Under the pieces are notes generated by a model that was not told the DNA's origin, searched no databases, and was given only the letters and a program-made list of their open reading frames with translations. A stretch of DNA of 64,000 nucleotides from Leidyana gryllorum EB-2025a (lineage: Eukaryota > Apicomplexa), in contig JBLWGC010000002.1 in assembly GCA_048772705.1 (NCBI GenBank), forward strand, positions 62,001 to 126,000, written 5' to 3'. Made by a program: the position numbers and the translations under genes. Each line of letters begins with the position of its first letter. Within the stretch, counting starts at the first letter, position 1. Below are positions 50,683 to 62,255 of this stretch, one piece after another.

Positions 50683-50902
50683 AGAATGAAGACCGTCACT
50701 CTTTTGAATCCAACGCAACCGAACCCCCAAACTCCAGTCAGACCACCAACACCTTCTCAACCTCTATCTGTTCGGGACAGACAGACGGAGGATGGTCGTA
50801 GTAGTTAGTTACTGGCTTCAGGGACCATCGCTCGCTCGGTGAGTCAGTATTGGCCCAGCAGTGGACCGGGCGGCGTTGGCGCCCCGTAAATAAACAGTTA
50901 CA

Positions 50903-53078
50903 CTATTCACTAGGGTGAGCTACAACAGCAGTAGCCCCCTCTTCTTCTTGCATAGCTTGACGTCGCAGCTCATTGCTCTCCTCAACCAGCCGTTGACGAC
51001 TTTTAGAGTACTTGCGGATGTCAGCCGGGTCAAATCCTTTCTCTTGGCCTCCAAACAGCGCCCACGCGGGTGCTTCTGTTGAGTAGGCAAGCGGACTGAT
51101 TTTTTGTCCTCGCTTTAATGCAGCAGCCTGATGATGAAGACCCAACGATCGTACGTGTACTCGATTTCCCACTCACCCATTCAAAAAACGCTGGGTAATC
51201 AATCCAGAGTTTCCATCCCCCAGTTTCTTGGCTTCGGTACTGACTTTGGGCTATCAGCACAGAACAAGAATGTTCGTGTTCCAATGCCACATCGTACACT
51301 GGGAGCAGATTTGGGTCTTCTATTGTTGTTCTGTACACTTCTCCCAACTGTAATCGTCGAAAGTGATCCAATCGCCCCTTCAAATCTTTCGCGAAGGCTA
51401 TGACTTCTTCGTGAGTGGGCACATTTGTCATGCGGATTCCACTCGTCAAGTCACCTCCCGAGAATGTCACCCCTTTGAGCTCTATCAAATGCGGGTGACC
51501 CCATTCAATCAGTCGGACATATCCGTCCAGATCAGCGATATTGTATCCTTTAACCAATGTCAAACGGTAAACTGTTCTTTCAGGCCGTTGGCGAATAGCT
51601 CGCAAGCTTCTTTCGAAACGCTCCCAGAAGTCATTGAATAATGGACGATCTGCCAGGAACAAAGCGTTTGATAATCATGTGTGTGTGGTGTGTGCCAAGG
51701 CCACCCGTCAACCCCGGGCAACGACCTCATTCGCTATTGTTGGACTCACCTATGCGTCGCAAAGCTTCTTTATTGCTCGCATCGATACTGACGTACAGCT
51801 GTGTACATGCGGTTATAGACTCAATTTGTTCGGGAAATTGAGCATTAGTAACCTACAGATGAGCCCAATGATGATATTGAAAAGCGTACGACTTCTTGCC
51901 AGGCAAATGCAGCCACTTACCAGGAAGGTAGATACCGATCGCGAGTGCAATTCGTCCAACAGCTCACTAATTCGTGGGTACATTATGGGTTCCCCTACCA
52001 AAGAAAGGGCGCAATGTCGCACTTGCAACCCTTCTTCGAATCTTTTAGTCTCCAAGACACCGGGCATACCCTTCAACTGCTTCATCATATCATACTGATG
52101 TTTTAACCCCTCTTTCACTATAAAATCGGGCGCATCAGTCTCCCATTTCCATTCGCGCGCCACCGGATTCTTGTGATGTCGCCAGCAGAACACGCATTTG
52201 TTCGCGCAGGCAAGGGATGGTGTTGCCTCCATGCATTGGTGCGATTGAATTCCATAGAAAGTATGCTTGTAGCATCCTCCACGACCTCGCAACTGATGCT
52301 TCGTCCATCTGCACAATTTCACAGCGGAGTGAGAACCTATCAGTCGATATCCTTGTTTACGCAGAACAATTGCTTGATTTTCCCCTATCATGGGAGAACC
52401 AAAATCTTCTATGTCAGCTATGTCGGGATTATCATCACTCTCAAATGACGTGTCTGTTCCGTCATCCATCTCACTATCGTCGAACTCGTCATTACGGCCT
52501 TTGTCCTCAGCCATGTACCTCAGACGCTCCACCAAAAAGGAGATTCTGGGAGCCACGTTCCCGGACTTGCCATGATTTCTATCCGCAGCATCAATTAATG
52601 CTGGTCGCAAGTGTCGAAATGCACCCAACTTGCGCAGTACCAAATCAAAGCGCAAAGCAGCTTTGCAGAAGCTCTGCCCACCATAATTCATATCGCCGTA
52701 CGCAATGGTGACAAAATGGAGCCCACGATATACTCGAGGATCTTCTCGATGATCGTTGGCTCTGTCTTCCAAATCAAGCATTACCGACTTCATACTTTTG
52801 GGGGCTTCACCATTCGTCGCCGTAGCCACAAGGAAGATCACATAATGTACGGCCCCATTCAAGACAACAGGGTCGAGCCACAAATGGGTTTCATCGATTG
52901 AGGCTACCTGAAAGGCGAAACGCTCCTTTTCGGTGGAAAGATACGGCCGGCCTTCGTCAGATACTTGTAAAGGCAGCTCTACCCTCTCAGCTATTTCTTG
53001 GGCAACTTGATGGGCCCTTTGCCTTGTGCTACCGTACTCAGACGCAAACACAGCAAGCGCGCACACGCGCATTGACAT
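50903..53078 (-). CDS. TYW1: tRNA 4-demethylwyosine synthase (flavodoxin-radical SAM)
   Basis: Exons: 53078-51921, 51852-51750, 51649-51177 and 51127-50903; introns of 68, 100 and 49 nt; about 652 aa. The N-terminal third is a flavodoxin-like FMN domain ([37 protein letters not shown]). An acidic linker ([12 protein letters not shown]) leads into the radical SAM core with the cluster motif [12 protein letters not shown] (CxxxCxxC) and the family stretches [25 protein letters not shown] and [12 protein letters not shown], then [10 protein letters not shown] and the C-terminal [15 protein letters not shown]. It builds the tricyclic base of wybutosine at position 37 of tRNA-Phe from m1G and pyruvate, using SAM, normally in the cytosol or at the ER face. 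The ATG is 18 bp from the start of divergent RAD51. Confidence 0.92.
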
Positions 53079-53096
53079 TTTTTTTCACCTGTCATA

Positions 53097-54225
53097 ATGA
53101 TGGACTTTGTTGAGCGCAGGAAGCCAAAGGAGCAGGCAGAAGATGTGACCGACGCTCACCAACAGGAAACAGATTGTGGACCTGTGCAATTAGAATCATT
53201 GTTGACAAAAGGCATCAGCACTAAAGAAATTGAACTGTTACGAACTGGTGGATTCTACACTGTGGAATGCATAGCCTACTCGCCAGACCGAGCTATAACA
53301 GCTATCAAAGGAATATCAGATCAGAAATGTGAGAAACTGAAGGCCGCTTGCTCAGAATTAGTCACCATGGATTTCTGTTCTGCTACCGACTTCCTTGAGG
53401 ATCGAACCCAACTAGTCAAATTCACCACTGGCAGCAGCTCATTGGACGCCCTTCTGGAGGGTGGTATCGAAACAGGGTCTATCACAGAACTATGCGGAGA
53501 GTATAGAAGCGGAAAAACCCAGCTTTGCCATACCTTAGCTGTCACCTGCCAACTGTCCGCCACCAAGGGAGGTGGAGGCGGTGACGGCCGTTGTATGTGG
53601 ATAGATACCGAGTGCACATTCAGACCAGAACGTTTGGTGGCCATAGCTAATCGCTTCGGACTCAATGCGGCAAATGTTCTTGAGCAAGTCATATATGCGC
53701 GAGCACACAACACAGATCACTTATTGGAACTTCTCATCAAAGCTGCTGCAATCATGTCAAAATCGAGATTTGCGCTTCTGGTGGTAGACTCCATCATAGC
53801 TCTATACCGCTCCGAATTCAATGGACGAGGAGAATTGGCCGCACGTCAAATGCATCTTGGCCGGACATTGCGAGCACTGCAGGTAAGCATTACGACAAAC
53901 ATTGCGATGTAGATAGACCCTTCAGAAACTGGCCGACACATTCGGCGTTGCCATCATCTGCACCAACCAAGTAATGGCCAAGGTTGACGGCATGCCAGGC
54001 CAAGACAAAGTACCGACTGGAGGCCACGTGCTCGCTCATGCTGTTCAAACACGTCTGTTCCTCCGCAAAGGTGAGGCTGAATCACACATGCATAGATTTG
54101 CTCAATTTCATTCAGGCCGAGGTGATGTACGAATCTGCAAGATCATTGATAGTCCATCGCTTCCCGAAGCAGAAGCTTGTTTCGCCTTGTCAAAAGGTGG
54201 TATCATCAACGCTCCTCAACAGTGA
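53097..54225 (+). CDS. RAD51: RAD51 recombinase
   Basis: Exons 53097-53882, 53926-54070 and 54116-54225; introns of 43 and 45 nt; 346 aa, close to the usual RAD51 length. The N-terminal helix-hairpin-helix region ([22 protein letters not shown]) is followed by the RecA core: Walker [18 protein letters not shown]-like [10 protein letters not shown], Walker [23 protein letters not shown], the TNQV loop 2 start and the C-terminal [18 protein letters not shown]. Full collinearity with RAD51/DMC1 and the sequence [20 protein letters not shown] favour RAD51 over the RAD51B/C/D/XRCC paralogues; DMC1 cannot be fully excluded. Gly-rich KGGGGGDG sits where human RAD51 has a shorter loop. Catalyses strand invasion in homologous recombination. 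Confidence 0.93.
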
Positions 54226-54236
54226 AGCAAAAAAAA

Positions 54237-54971
54237 ACTATTTATGCTCTTAAGAAGCGTATGACGATATATCAAGCGTTCAAGACCAAGCAACAAGAAG
54301 GCGAGGATGTAACAGTATTCGCACAACGCCTGAAGAGAGGGCTTATCCCAGCACAATTGCCGGACCGTGTCTTGCGGGATGTCTTCATACAGAACATCCG
54401 CTGCAATAAGATGCGACGAATGCTACAAGTGCGGAATCCATTGGGCTTCACACACGCAGTTCAGCTCGCACACGAATGGGACGAGCGTGAAAAGGCGTGC
54501 TCCCCCATTCAAGCCGACTTATATCCCGATGGCAAGGGATCCGGGGACGCGAACAGACGTATGAGTGATCATAGTGACCCCTCAATGGAAAGTTTGAGTA
54601 CAACCGCAAGTTCCTTGCGAAATAGCATAGTGTCTAGTTTGCAGCGCAGTTCACTGCCTGCTGACCTTGCACACGAGTTTGCCGACTTACTTGAAGATAT
54701 TCAGAGCTGCATGTTTCTGGCTCCTGATAATCGTGACAAATATCGAGACTTGAGTCCTTCGGAAATCAAGGATCTGCTCGCTCGCACCCCCAAGCCGAAA
54801 GAAAGGCACGAGGAGTTTTTCTGCGCATTCGAGCTATTCCGATTCCGTGTCGGTATATTCCAATTCAGGGTTGGACAACCATGGGTCATCTTCCCCATCA
54901 AGACTCCTTCATGGATGTTGTGGCTCAACGATCAGCTCCCAGACAGTGTTGTCGTCCCTGGTGCTCTGTAA
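54237..54971 (+). mobile_element. Gag-like remnant, LTR-retroelement family not certain
   Basis: Open stretch just after RAD51. The first 90 or so residues (FKTKQQEGEDVTVFAQRLK, LPDRVLRDVFIQNI, NPLGFTHAVQLAHEW) read like the C-terminal half of a retrotransposon gag. No protease, reverse transcriptase, integrase or terminal repeats are visible, so the element is broken and only this piece remains. The later part has no recognised similarity. A gag-derived host gene is possible. Older than the intact Ty3/gypsy copy, judging from the loss of everything else. Confidence 0.4.
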
Positions 54972-55186
54972 ACATTCATTTTTCGAACATCTGTGTTTCA
55001 TCATATAGCAAGAAAAAGAACACGCCAGATACAAAGGTTATCCAAACGGCATTGCGTCTGTTTTCTCACAATGCGCAATATAGTACAGAATATTGAACAG
55101 ATCATCATATTCATAATAGAGCATTATTCACGGTAGTTTTATGTTCTGCCTCTGTCACTGCAGTTGGTCCTTATTTGGGTGTCCAA

Positions 55187-56934
55187 TCAGATGCAGAGTT
55201 GACGGCTTTTCAAGAACTCGTGGATGCTGTGCACCTTCCCGACAGCATCTTCAGAAGAATTGATGACGAGATCGGGGTTTTCTGGCTCCTCATAGGGATC
55301 CGAAATACCAGTGAATTGCTTGATGATGCCGATGCGAGCCTTCTTGTACAACTCTTTGATGTCACGTGACTCGCACACAGACAGTGGGGTGGAGACGAAT
55401 ATCTCCATGTAGTGTCCTCCCACGCTCTCGATCAAACGACGATTATACTCGCGATCTTCCTTGTAGGGGGCGATGTTGGCCACGAGGCAGATGCCTCCGT
55501 GTTTGACAATCTCAGATGCCACATAGCCAATACGGCGAACATTAAGGCTGCGATCTTCCTTAGAGAAGCCCAATCCTTTCGACAAGTGGGTGCGGATGAT
55601 GTCGGCGTCTAGTACAGTAACCTTGCGCTCTTCCGATCGGCTTTCCAGCAAGACTGCTTCCAAGGCACAAGCCAATGTACTTTTGCCGGCACAAGGCAGA
55701 CCAGTGAAGTACACACATAGTCCTCGTTTGTGAAGGGGAGGGTACGCGGAGTGTAGCTCTTGCACAACATCTTTGAAACAGAACCATTCCGGCACTGGCT
55801 CCCGCTTGGTCAACATGGACCGGAATTGAGTGCCTGAAATCGACTGGGCCCGGCCTTGGTACTGAGGGCCATCCTGCACATATCCTTCGCCTTCCACATA
55901 GACCATATTGGTGCCAAAAACTGCCGAAATGCCCAGTTCACCGGCGAATTTGTTGATCAGATCATGTGCCTCGTAAGGTCCGAAGTATGACGAGCCGTCG
56001 GAGCGCTTGCAAGATGGGCCAGCATGATCACGGCCGACTATGAAGTGAGAACATCCATAGTTTCGGCGGATGATGGCGTGCCACACTGCTTCACGGGGTC
56101 CTCCCATTCGCATTGCTATCGGCAACAGAACCAGGAGCGGTTCTTCCTCATAATGGCCCAAAATCTTCTCGTACACTCGCACTCGGACTCTGTAGTCAAC
56201 ATCCCCTGGCTGTGTGGGACCGACCGCGGGGGTAATCATGAGCTTGGCGGGCTGGCCAGTCTTCTCTGCGACATCTCTAAGAGCCTGGTGGTGAAATTTC
56301 AGGAAACAGCTCCATTCACTCAACTCACCTTCCGAGTAAGCTCGAAGTGGCTTCGGTGCATCGGGTTTCGCGTTTGGAACCCAACAACATTGTGCCATTT
56401 GCGTTCTGCGAGACGCTGTTTCACTTGGGCGGGGGTGAGACGATATCGATTGAAATCGAAGTGGGTGATCGGGTGTTTCGGAGTGAGAACACCACCCACA
56501 TAGAGGCAGTTGGTGAAGTAAGCTGTCATGTACTTGGAGTAGGGATGGCTAGCATTGTCAGCTCCAAACATAGCCTCTTTCTCTCCCGCCAAGTCGGGCT
56601 TGAAGACGGAGGTCACAGTGAGTTCAGCAACCAAAGCATTGGTCTTATCCCTCAATTTGATGCACTGGGAACCCTCAGAAGTTCGATTACCCTTGGCAAG
56701 GGGTGCTGGGATGGGTAGAACGATCGGAATGGTCCATGGATGTCCATTGCTCAGTCGCAGATCCCGGAGGCAGCCTAGATAGTCGGCTAAACACATGTAT
56801 CCGTTGAGAGGAGCCATGCCACCGTTGAGCAGCAATTCGAGGTCGCACATCGCCCTTTCTTCCAGCACCCATTCTGTGGGCACTTCAACATTCGCGACTA
56901 GTTCTGTAAGAAGCGGCCAATCTTCGGACGTCAT
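55187..56934 (-). CDS. ATP sulfurylase-APS kinase fusion (PAPS synthesis)
   Basis: Exons 56934-56329 and 56284-55187 with a 44-nt intron (56285-56328) inside the sulfurylase catalytic region; about 567 aa. The ATG at 56934 (MTSEDW) is the first in frame. The N-terminal PUA-like and sulfurylase domains carry QTRNPMHR (the QxRNP motif, just before the intron), GRDHAGP and ISGTQFRSML. From about residue 390 an APS kinase domain follows with P-loop GLPCAGKST, DADIIRTHLSKGLGFS, RRIGYVA and YKKARIGIIKQFTGI. The nucleotide-binding residues look intact, unlike the inactive kinase-like domain of many fungal enzymes, so it probably does both steps: sulfate plus ATP to APS, then APS to PAPS. The order is opposite to animal PAPSS. 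PAPS is the donor for the sulfotransferase ending the polyketide synthase. Confidence 0.93.
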
Positions 56935-57064
56935 TGGTTTCAATGCGCGTGTTTGTAAGCACACGTCTCCGATCGATCGAACACGCTGTCATCCAGTCAT
57001 AGAACAAGCACCAGCACGCGAGGTGTGGTCCAAAAACGGGGGGTACGGGGTTTTTGAGCAGTAA

Positions 57065-60000
57065 ATGGTGGAAATACTGCGATCAGTAGCCCAGGAAGCA
57101 CGGTGGTTCCCAGCAGATATCTCTTATTACTGGACTCCTCGGGTATTGGTCTGTCGGGAAGTAAATACGCCGTGGGACTTCTATGAAAGTTTCGTTGAAG
57201 TAGCCAATGAGTACGGAAGCAGCCATCTTCCGGCTTTCCCGGCCTCTGAAGGGTCTGAATTGCAATTGAAGGTGGTATTCGCGATGCCTGATCCCCGGTA
57301 TATGCAGTTCATGGACGTTCCGCAAGTGGCTCATAGTATGGCTTCGATCTTTTGGCGGGGCATCTTATTGTATATGGCGAGAGCTCCGAACGAAGGGAGT
57401 TTACGTTACATCCAGAGGAGCACGGAGTTGTTCCAGCGAGCATCGTTAGGGCGCGGCATAGAGAAGGTATCAGTAGCGGTGTGTGAATGTGGCTGGGCGG
57501 AGAAAGACAAGAGCCAGTTTGTGACCTTCTGCGAAGAACGTGGTATCTCAGTTACTTTCATTGGCGTAACTGCTAGGCAAGTGGACGACCCAGTGACATT
57601 GTCAAAGCACGAGGAGTTCAGAAGCGGTATGGAGAAATTCGTCAAGACGGTATACCAAGAAGTCATGCGTCAGATATCGGTGCGAGTAGAATCGGACGCG
57701 GTGGAGCAGGATCTGATGGCTTCTCAGGAGGACAGTTCCGTTATGAGGGGCGCGGCTGAGGCGGCTTCATCATCACATCGTCGGCAAAACGCGGATGCGA
57801 AGCTGCGAAAGCAGCGGGCAGACTGTGCATTGCTACTGGACGACCCTGTGCTCGCACTGAGTCATTACGGGGCTGCAAGTGATCTTTACCGGCAATTGAA
57901 CCATCCGATGGGTCAGGCTGTGTGCTGCGAGGGTGTTGCCGCGTCTTTGATGAAATACCATGAGCAACGAAGGCAGAACGGGAAGAAGTCGGCTAAACTA
58001 TCCCCCAGCGGGACAGAGTCGTTGGCGGTGGATCAAGAAACGGCATCAGTGACGACCCCAATGTCTACACAGTTACACTCTACTTCACCAGTATCAGCCA
58101 GCTACCTCTTTCACACCGGAATGCTCGGTAATCTTCCCGGCCCGGTAGAGAACGTGGTGAAGGAAGCTTTGATGCCCAAGCGGGGAGGTACATCGCTGTT
58201 GCAAAACTTGTTTCTGGACCGTACGGCGCCTGCGCTTCCGTCAACGTTATCTGATCTGACTGGAACCTTTGGAGAGGTTGGGGGTGATCGAGGTGCGAAA
58301 GCCGAGCGCAGTAGGCGAGCTTCGGTGGCGCCGTTGGCCGCCACCCCGGCAGTAGCGAACGGCGAAACTTCGTTGTCCATCATTATGACTGCTGCTGTTG
58401 CCAAGCTAAAGGAGGGAGCAGCAATGTACTCAAAAGTGAGGCCCGATCCTGACTGTGCGGCGACATTGGCCACACTGACAGCGGCATCGATTTTGGTGAT
58501 GTTGGAAGACCGTCCAACCGCGTTGGAAGCCGTAAATCACGTTCTGGAGGAATGTTTGCAATCCCAAAGCGCTTTGATGCCGTATATGGTTCTGACATGC
58601 GCCTCGCATTTCCTCAAGCTGAAAGCTATCCGCAAGTACGCGTGGTCCCTGCACCAACTGAATGTCAAGTTGCTCGATATAACTGTGGCAGCGGAACGCG
58701 AAAGTTTGCCGGTTGACCGAAACGTGTGGCGTTTGATTCACAAAGCGTCTCTATTGTTATCGCCGCACATTCACCTGCCACCGCACACGTTCTTATCGTT
58801 ACTTGATCGGCCCCCGACGCTGGATATCCAACCGGCGCCGCCTGGATACTCGGGACTGCGACTCATTGACGCTCTGATATACAGTGTGAGACAAATGGTT
58901 GCTGTAAACCAGAGCCATTATGACATCCTAAACTCTGTGGATCGTCAATCATGTTTGGATTTAAGCCCGCAGTCCAAGCAATTCTTATTGCAACATCTCA
59001 GCGAAGCCACCTTTAATCGCTACGATCGGCCTTCCAAGACTGGCCGGTGGCCGGCCATCCAGGCCACCACCTTAGACCGTCTACGGAAAGCCAGCGATCA
59101 TCTGAATCTCAATATTAATACATTGTGGTACTCCTACGCCGGCTTGTTACTGCTGTATGGAGCGTTTGACGCTCGCAGTCAGACCAGCGCCCAGCGACTT
59201 TTGGCCATGAAAGAGCTCCAACTGCAACTCAACGCACGAATGGCTCCCATACGCGAGCTGGACGCACACGACGACTCTCTGTTACCGACCAGGGCGTCCT
59301 ACAGCACCCGTTCCCACACGGTGCCGTGGCTCGTCCCGCCCTCCCTGTCAGTTGTGAGCCCTTTGGATCAAGATGAAGAGTGGAGTATCCACAGAGCTCT
59401 GGGGTGTCTGGGGCCATTGTCGTACCGAAGTCAACGACGACGGGTTCCGCCCTCCAAGCCGCGGCCCGGTACCACGGGACGACGGCGCGGAAAGCTCGGG
59501 ATTGGCCAACATGAAACACGACTTACTTTTCTCGGGGGGGTGGGTGGCGGACTGTATCCATATGTCCCGGTGGTATTGGGCCTGAAGCCCCAGGAGGCCC
59601 GTAAGATGGAGAGCCCCCGGAAGGCCGCATCGGGCAAAGTGATCAGTCGAGTTATCCCACGGCCCAGTGCTCAGAGACCCGATCATGGAGTCGCCGAACC
59701 CATGCAGGAGGGGATGCAGGAGGGTGTGTTTCTGTACAAACCCTGGCAGGACGAACAAGAAGTCGAGACCGATCGGGCGGAAACTCGAAAGTCCATTTAT
59801 TGGGCTGTTGGTGATCTTCATCGAGTAACTGTGTGCATTCGGAATCCACTCGCCATTGACATTCTTTTGGATCACTGTAAACTGCTCACTGAAGGCGTAG
59901 ATGCCGAGTGTCAGCCTTTGACAGTCGGACTCCCCCCCACTGGGCAACACGATGTCGCCTTTGAAGCACTGCTCGTCCCTCGTGCTGCTGGAATGATCTA

Positions 60001-62123
60001 TTTTCTCGGATTGGGCTATATGATTAGCCGAGTGGCCACAGCACAATGTCTCTGTTGGGACTCCCCCGAGCTCGGAGACGCTATCTTGGGATCTGAGGAT
60101 GACGCTAGACGGATTCTGGCTTCCGATGACCTCCTCAGGTAAGGTAAGGCCACCTTCCCACGGCTGACTTTGGCCAACTCTTCCGTACAGACGCAGCGCA
60201 TACGCTTCTGTGACCGTTGTTCCAGCCCTTCCGTCGCTCCACATTGTCGTCAAACCTGCGCTGTCACCTAACCAGTTCAAAAAAGACTATATCAAACTCA
60301 GTAAGTTAACTCGGCGCGGCTGATCCATCGATCGGCCCCTCATATGTCTCCATACTTCAATCTTAGGCTCTCAATGTTCGTCGGCGGCCCAGGATCCCTT
60401 TGACAGCCGTCCGAGAATGGCGCTCTTTCTGTCCCAATCGTCTGATGGCAGCACCGCCAGCCCCCTTCGAGGGCAACACTTTTGTCTCGAAATAATGCTC
60501 AAGAACCCCACCGGCTTTATGGTGGACGATCTGTGGCTCGTCCTCGCCCCCAACCCCGCCGAGACGCGGCCCGCCAACGTCATCGCCACCGCGGGAGACC
60601 ACCAAGTGACTTTTGAGGACGGCGAACTCTCAGAGTGTCTCAAGCTGACGTACTCTGAGTGTCCACTCAGACGGGAGGTCGTGGGCCCTCCACGCAGGGA
60701 ACCCGCACGAGCCATACACGATATCGATCCCGATTTGGTCTACCGAGACAAACTGCAGGTCCCATCGGGCACCTCTGAGACCATCATGGTGGAGGGACTG
60801 GCCTCCGAAGTCACCAAAACCTTCACCATTCGGTAAGACTCTGTCACAGAGAGAGGAGCAAAGGAAGTTCCCATTCGTCTGTGTCTCCAGAGCGCTGTAC
60901 GCCATGAAGGACGCTCAATTTCTGCGGGAAGACTCTGTGTCTATCAATCTGGGGTACCGTCCAGGACTGAGCTTTGTTCCGAAATCTCTGAGATTCTATC
61001 ACGACTACGTATTGCCATTCCACCATCTTCTGCCCTGCGCCATAGCGTCTCCACTCTACAGTCTGGAGGCCCGCACACGGTTTCACAACTTGTTGCTCGG
61101 GCTCGAGGGAGTGAAAAGCGAGTTTGACAGCCCAAACACACTGGTCATGATGGATCTCACAAACGAGGCCGACGTCAAGTTCCGCTGTGAAATTCACCCC
61201 AAAGCGGAATGGAACAGTGACGCTCGAATCGAAGGAGCCCTCGGCAACCGCGGCTTCTTTGTAGAAGCCATGGAGGACAGAAGAAGGTGAGGTCGCGCGT
61301 GTGTGTGTGCGCGCGCGCTGTTGAAATGTGATACTCCATTTGACAGGGTGATTATGCGGATCAATCGGTTCCTTAACTGTCAACATCCACTACGAAATCG
61401 GAGAGAGACCATTCTTGAGATTCTGGATGAACTTATGGAGGTCAGATGGCAAGCCGACCCCGATCTGGTTGGAAGACTGTTTTTCGTCGATATGATACGC
61501 GATACTGACTTATCACTACGGCGAGCGAAAACTGCTTCTGCATCTCGAGAGGCCCGCTGCAAGGTGGAGACTGATCGGGCCCGTAGCCTTTCGGGTTTTG
61601 CGGCTTTAACGCAACCTCGGGTGAGCAGCTTACATACACACAAAACACCCGCGACACTACATATGGAACTGCCAGCTGACCCTCCGTCTGGATATATTCG
61701 ACCACGAAGGAAATCCCATGAGACCAGCCACAGATGACCGATCGATCGTAAGATCAATCTCGCAGAAATATACACACACACTCTCCCCTGTAGGCCGTTA
61801 AACTGTACAGTTTGGTGCGGGTGAATGTGGCGATAGACATCAGTCCTGACGTGGGTGAGCCGCTGCAGAGCTGTCGAACTTACGTCATCCCTTTTCCGTC
61901 TGATCGACGGACGGAAGGGGACGCTGTGTCGTCGAATGAAGCATACTGCGTGGCTGGTTCACTGGAGGCTTACCACCCCGAACCGTTGGCCACCAAGTAT
62001 TGGCAAGAGTTGGCGTTGGTACCAACGGTTCCCGGTTTGCTACATTTGGCAGTCGCTTTATACGAAGAGTCAAGCCGCCAGTTCCACTGGCATTACAAAC
62101 CTGTCAGTTTGCTGGTGCGATAA
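57065..62123 (+). CDS. TRAPPC9/Trs120-like subunit of the TRAPPII tethering complex
   Basis: Six exons: 57065-60138, 60191-60300, 60367-60832, 60891-61286, 61347-61620 and 61794-62123; introns of 52, 66, 58, 60 and 173 nt; frame kept throughout, about 1,549 aa (longer than animal TRAPPC9). N-terminal alpha/beta region, then a TPR-like helical part. LRKQRADCALLLDDPVLAL with SHYGAASDLYRQLN and LKEGAAMYSKVR correspond to the conserved TRAPPC9 stretches RKHVGDLCLQAGML.. and KYKEAISYYSKYK. The C-terminal half is beta-rich, likely Ig-like repeats (DLHRVTVCIRNPLAIDILL; DVKFRCEIHPKAEWN). Low-complexity linkers in the middle account for the extra length. TRAPPII acts at the trans-Golgi as an exchange factor for Rab11/Ypt31. 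The start is 130 bp from the divergent sulfurylase-kinase gene. Confidence 0.75.
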
Positions 62124-62230
62124 TATAGATGCACGCGCGCACACACACACGTTCTGATGGAAGAATTTCTCCATCTTTATTGTTTTCTAACCCGAAACTC
62201 TAACACACCACCCGATCGATCTCTCCTCCC

Positions 62231-62250
62231 AGTCAGTCAGTCAGTCAGTC
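62231..62250. repeat. (AGTC)5 microsatellite
   Basis: Five AGTC units between the convergent ends of the TRAPPC9-like gene and the C2-like gene, six bases past the latter's stop codon. Confidence 0.9.
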
Positions 62251-62255
62251 ATCAC

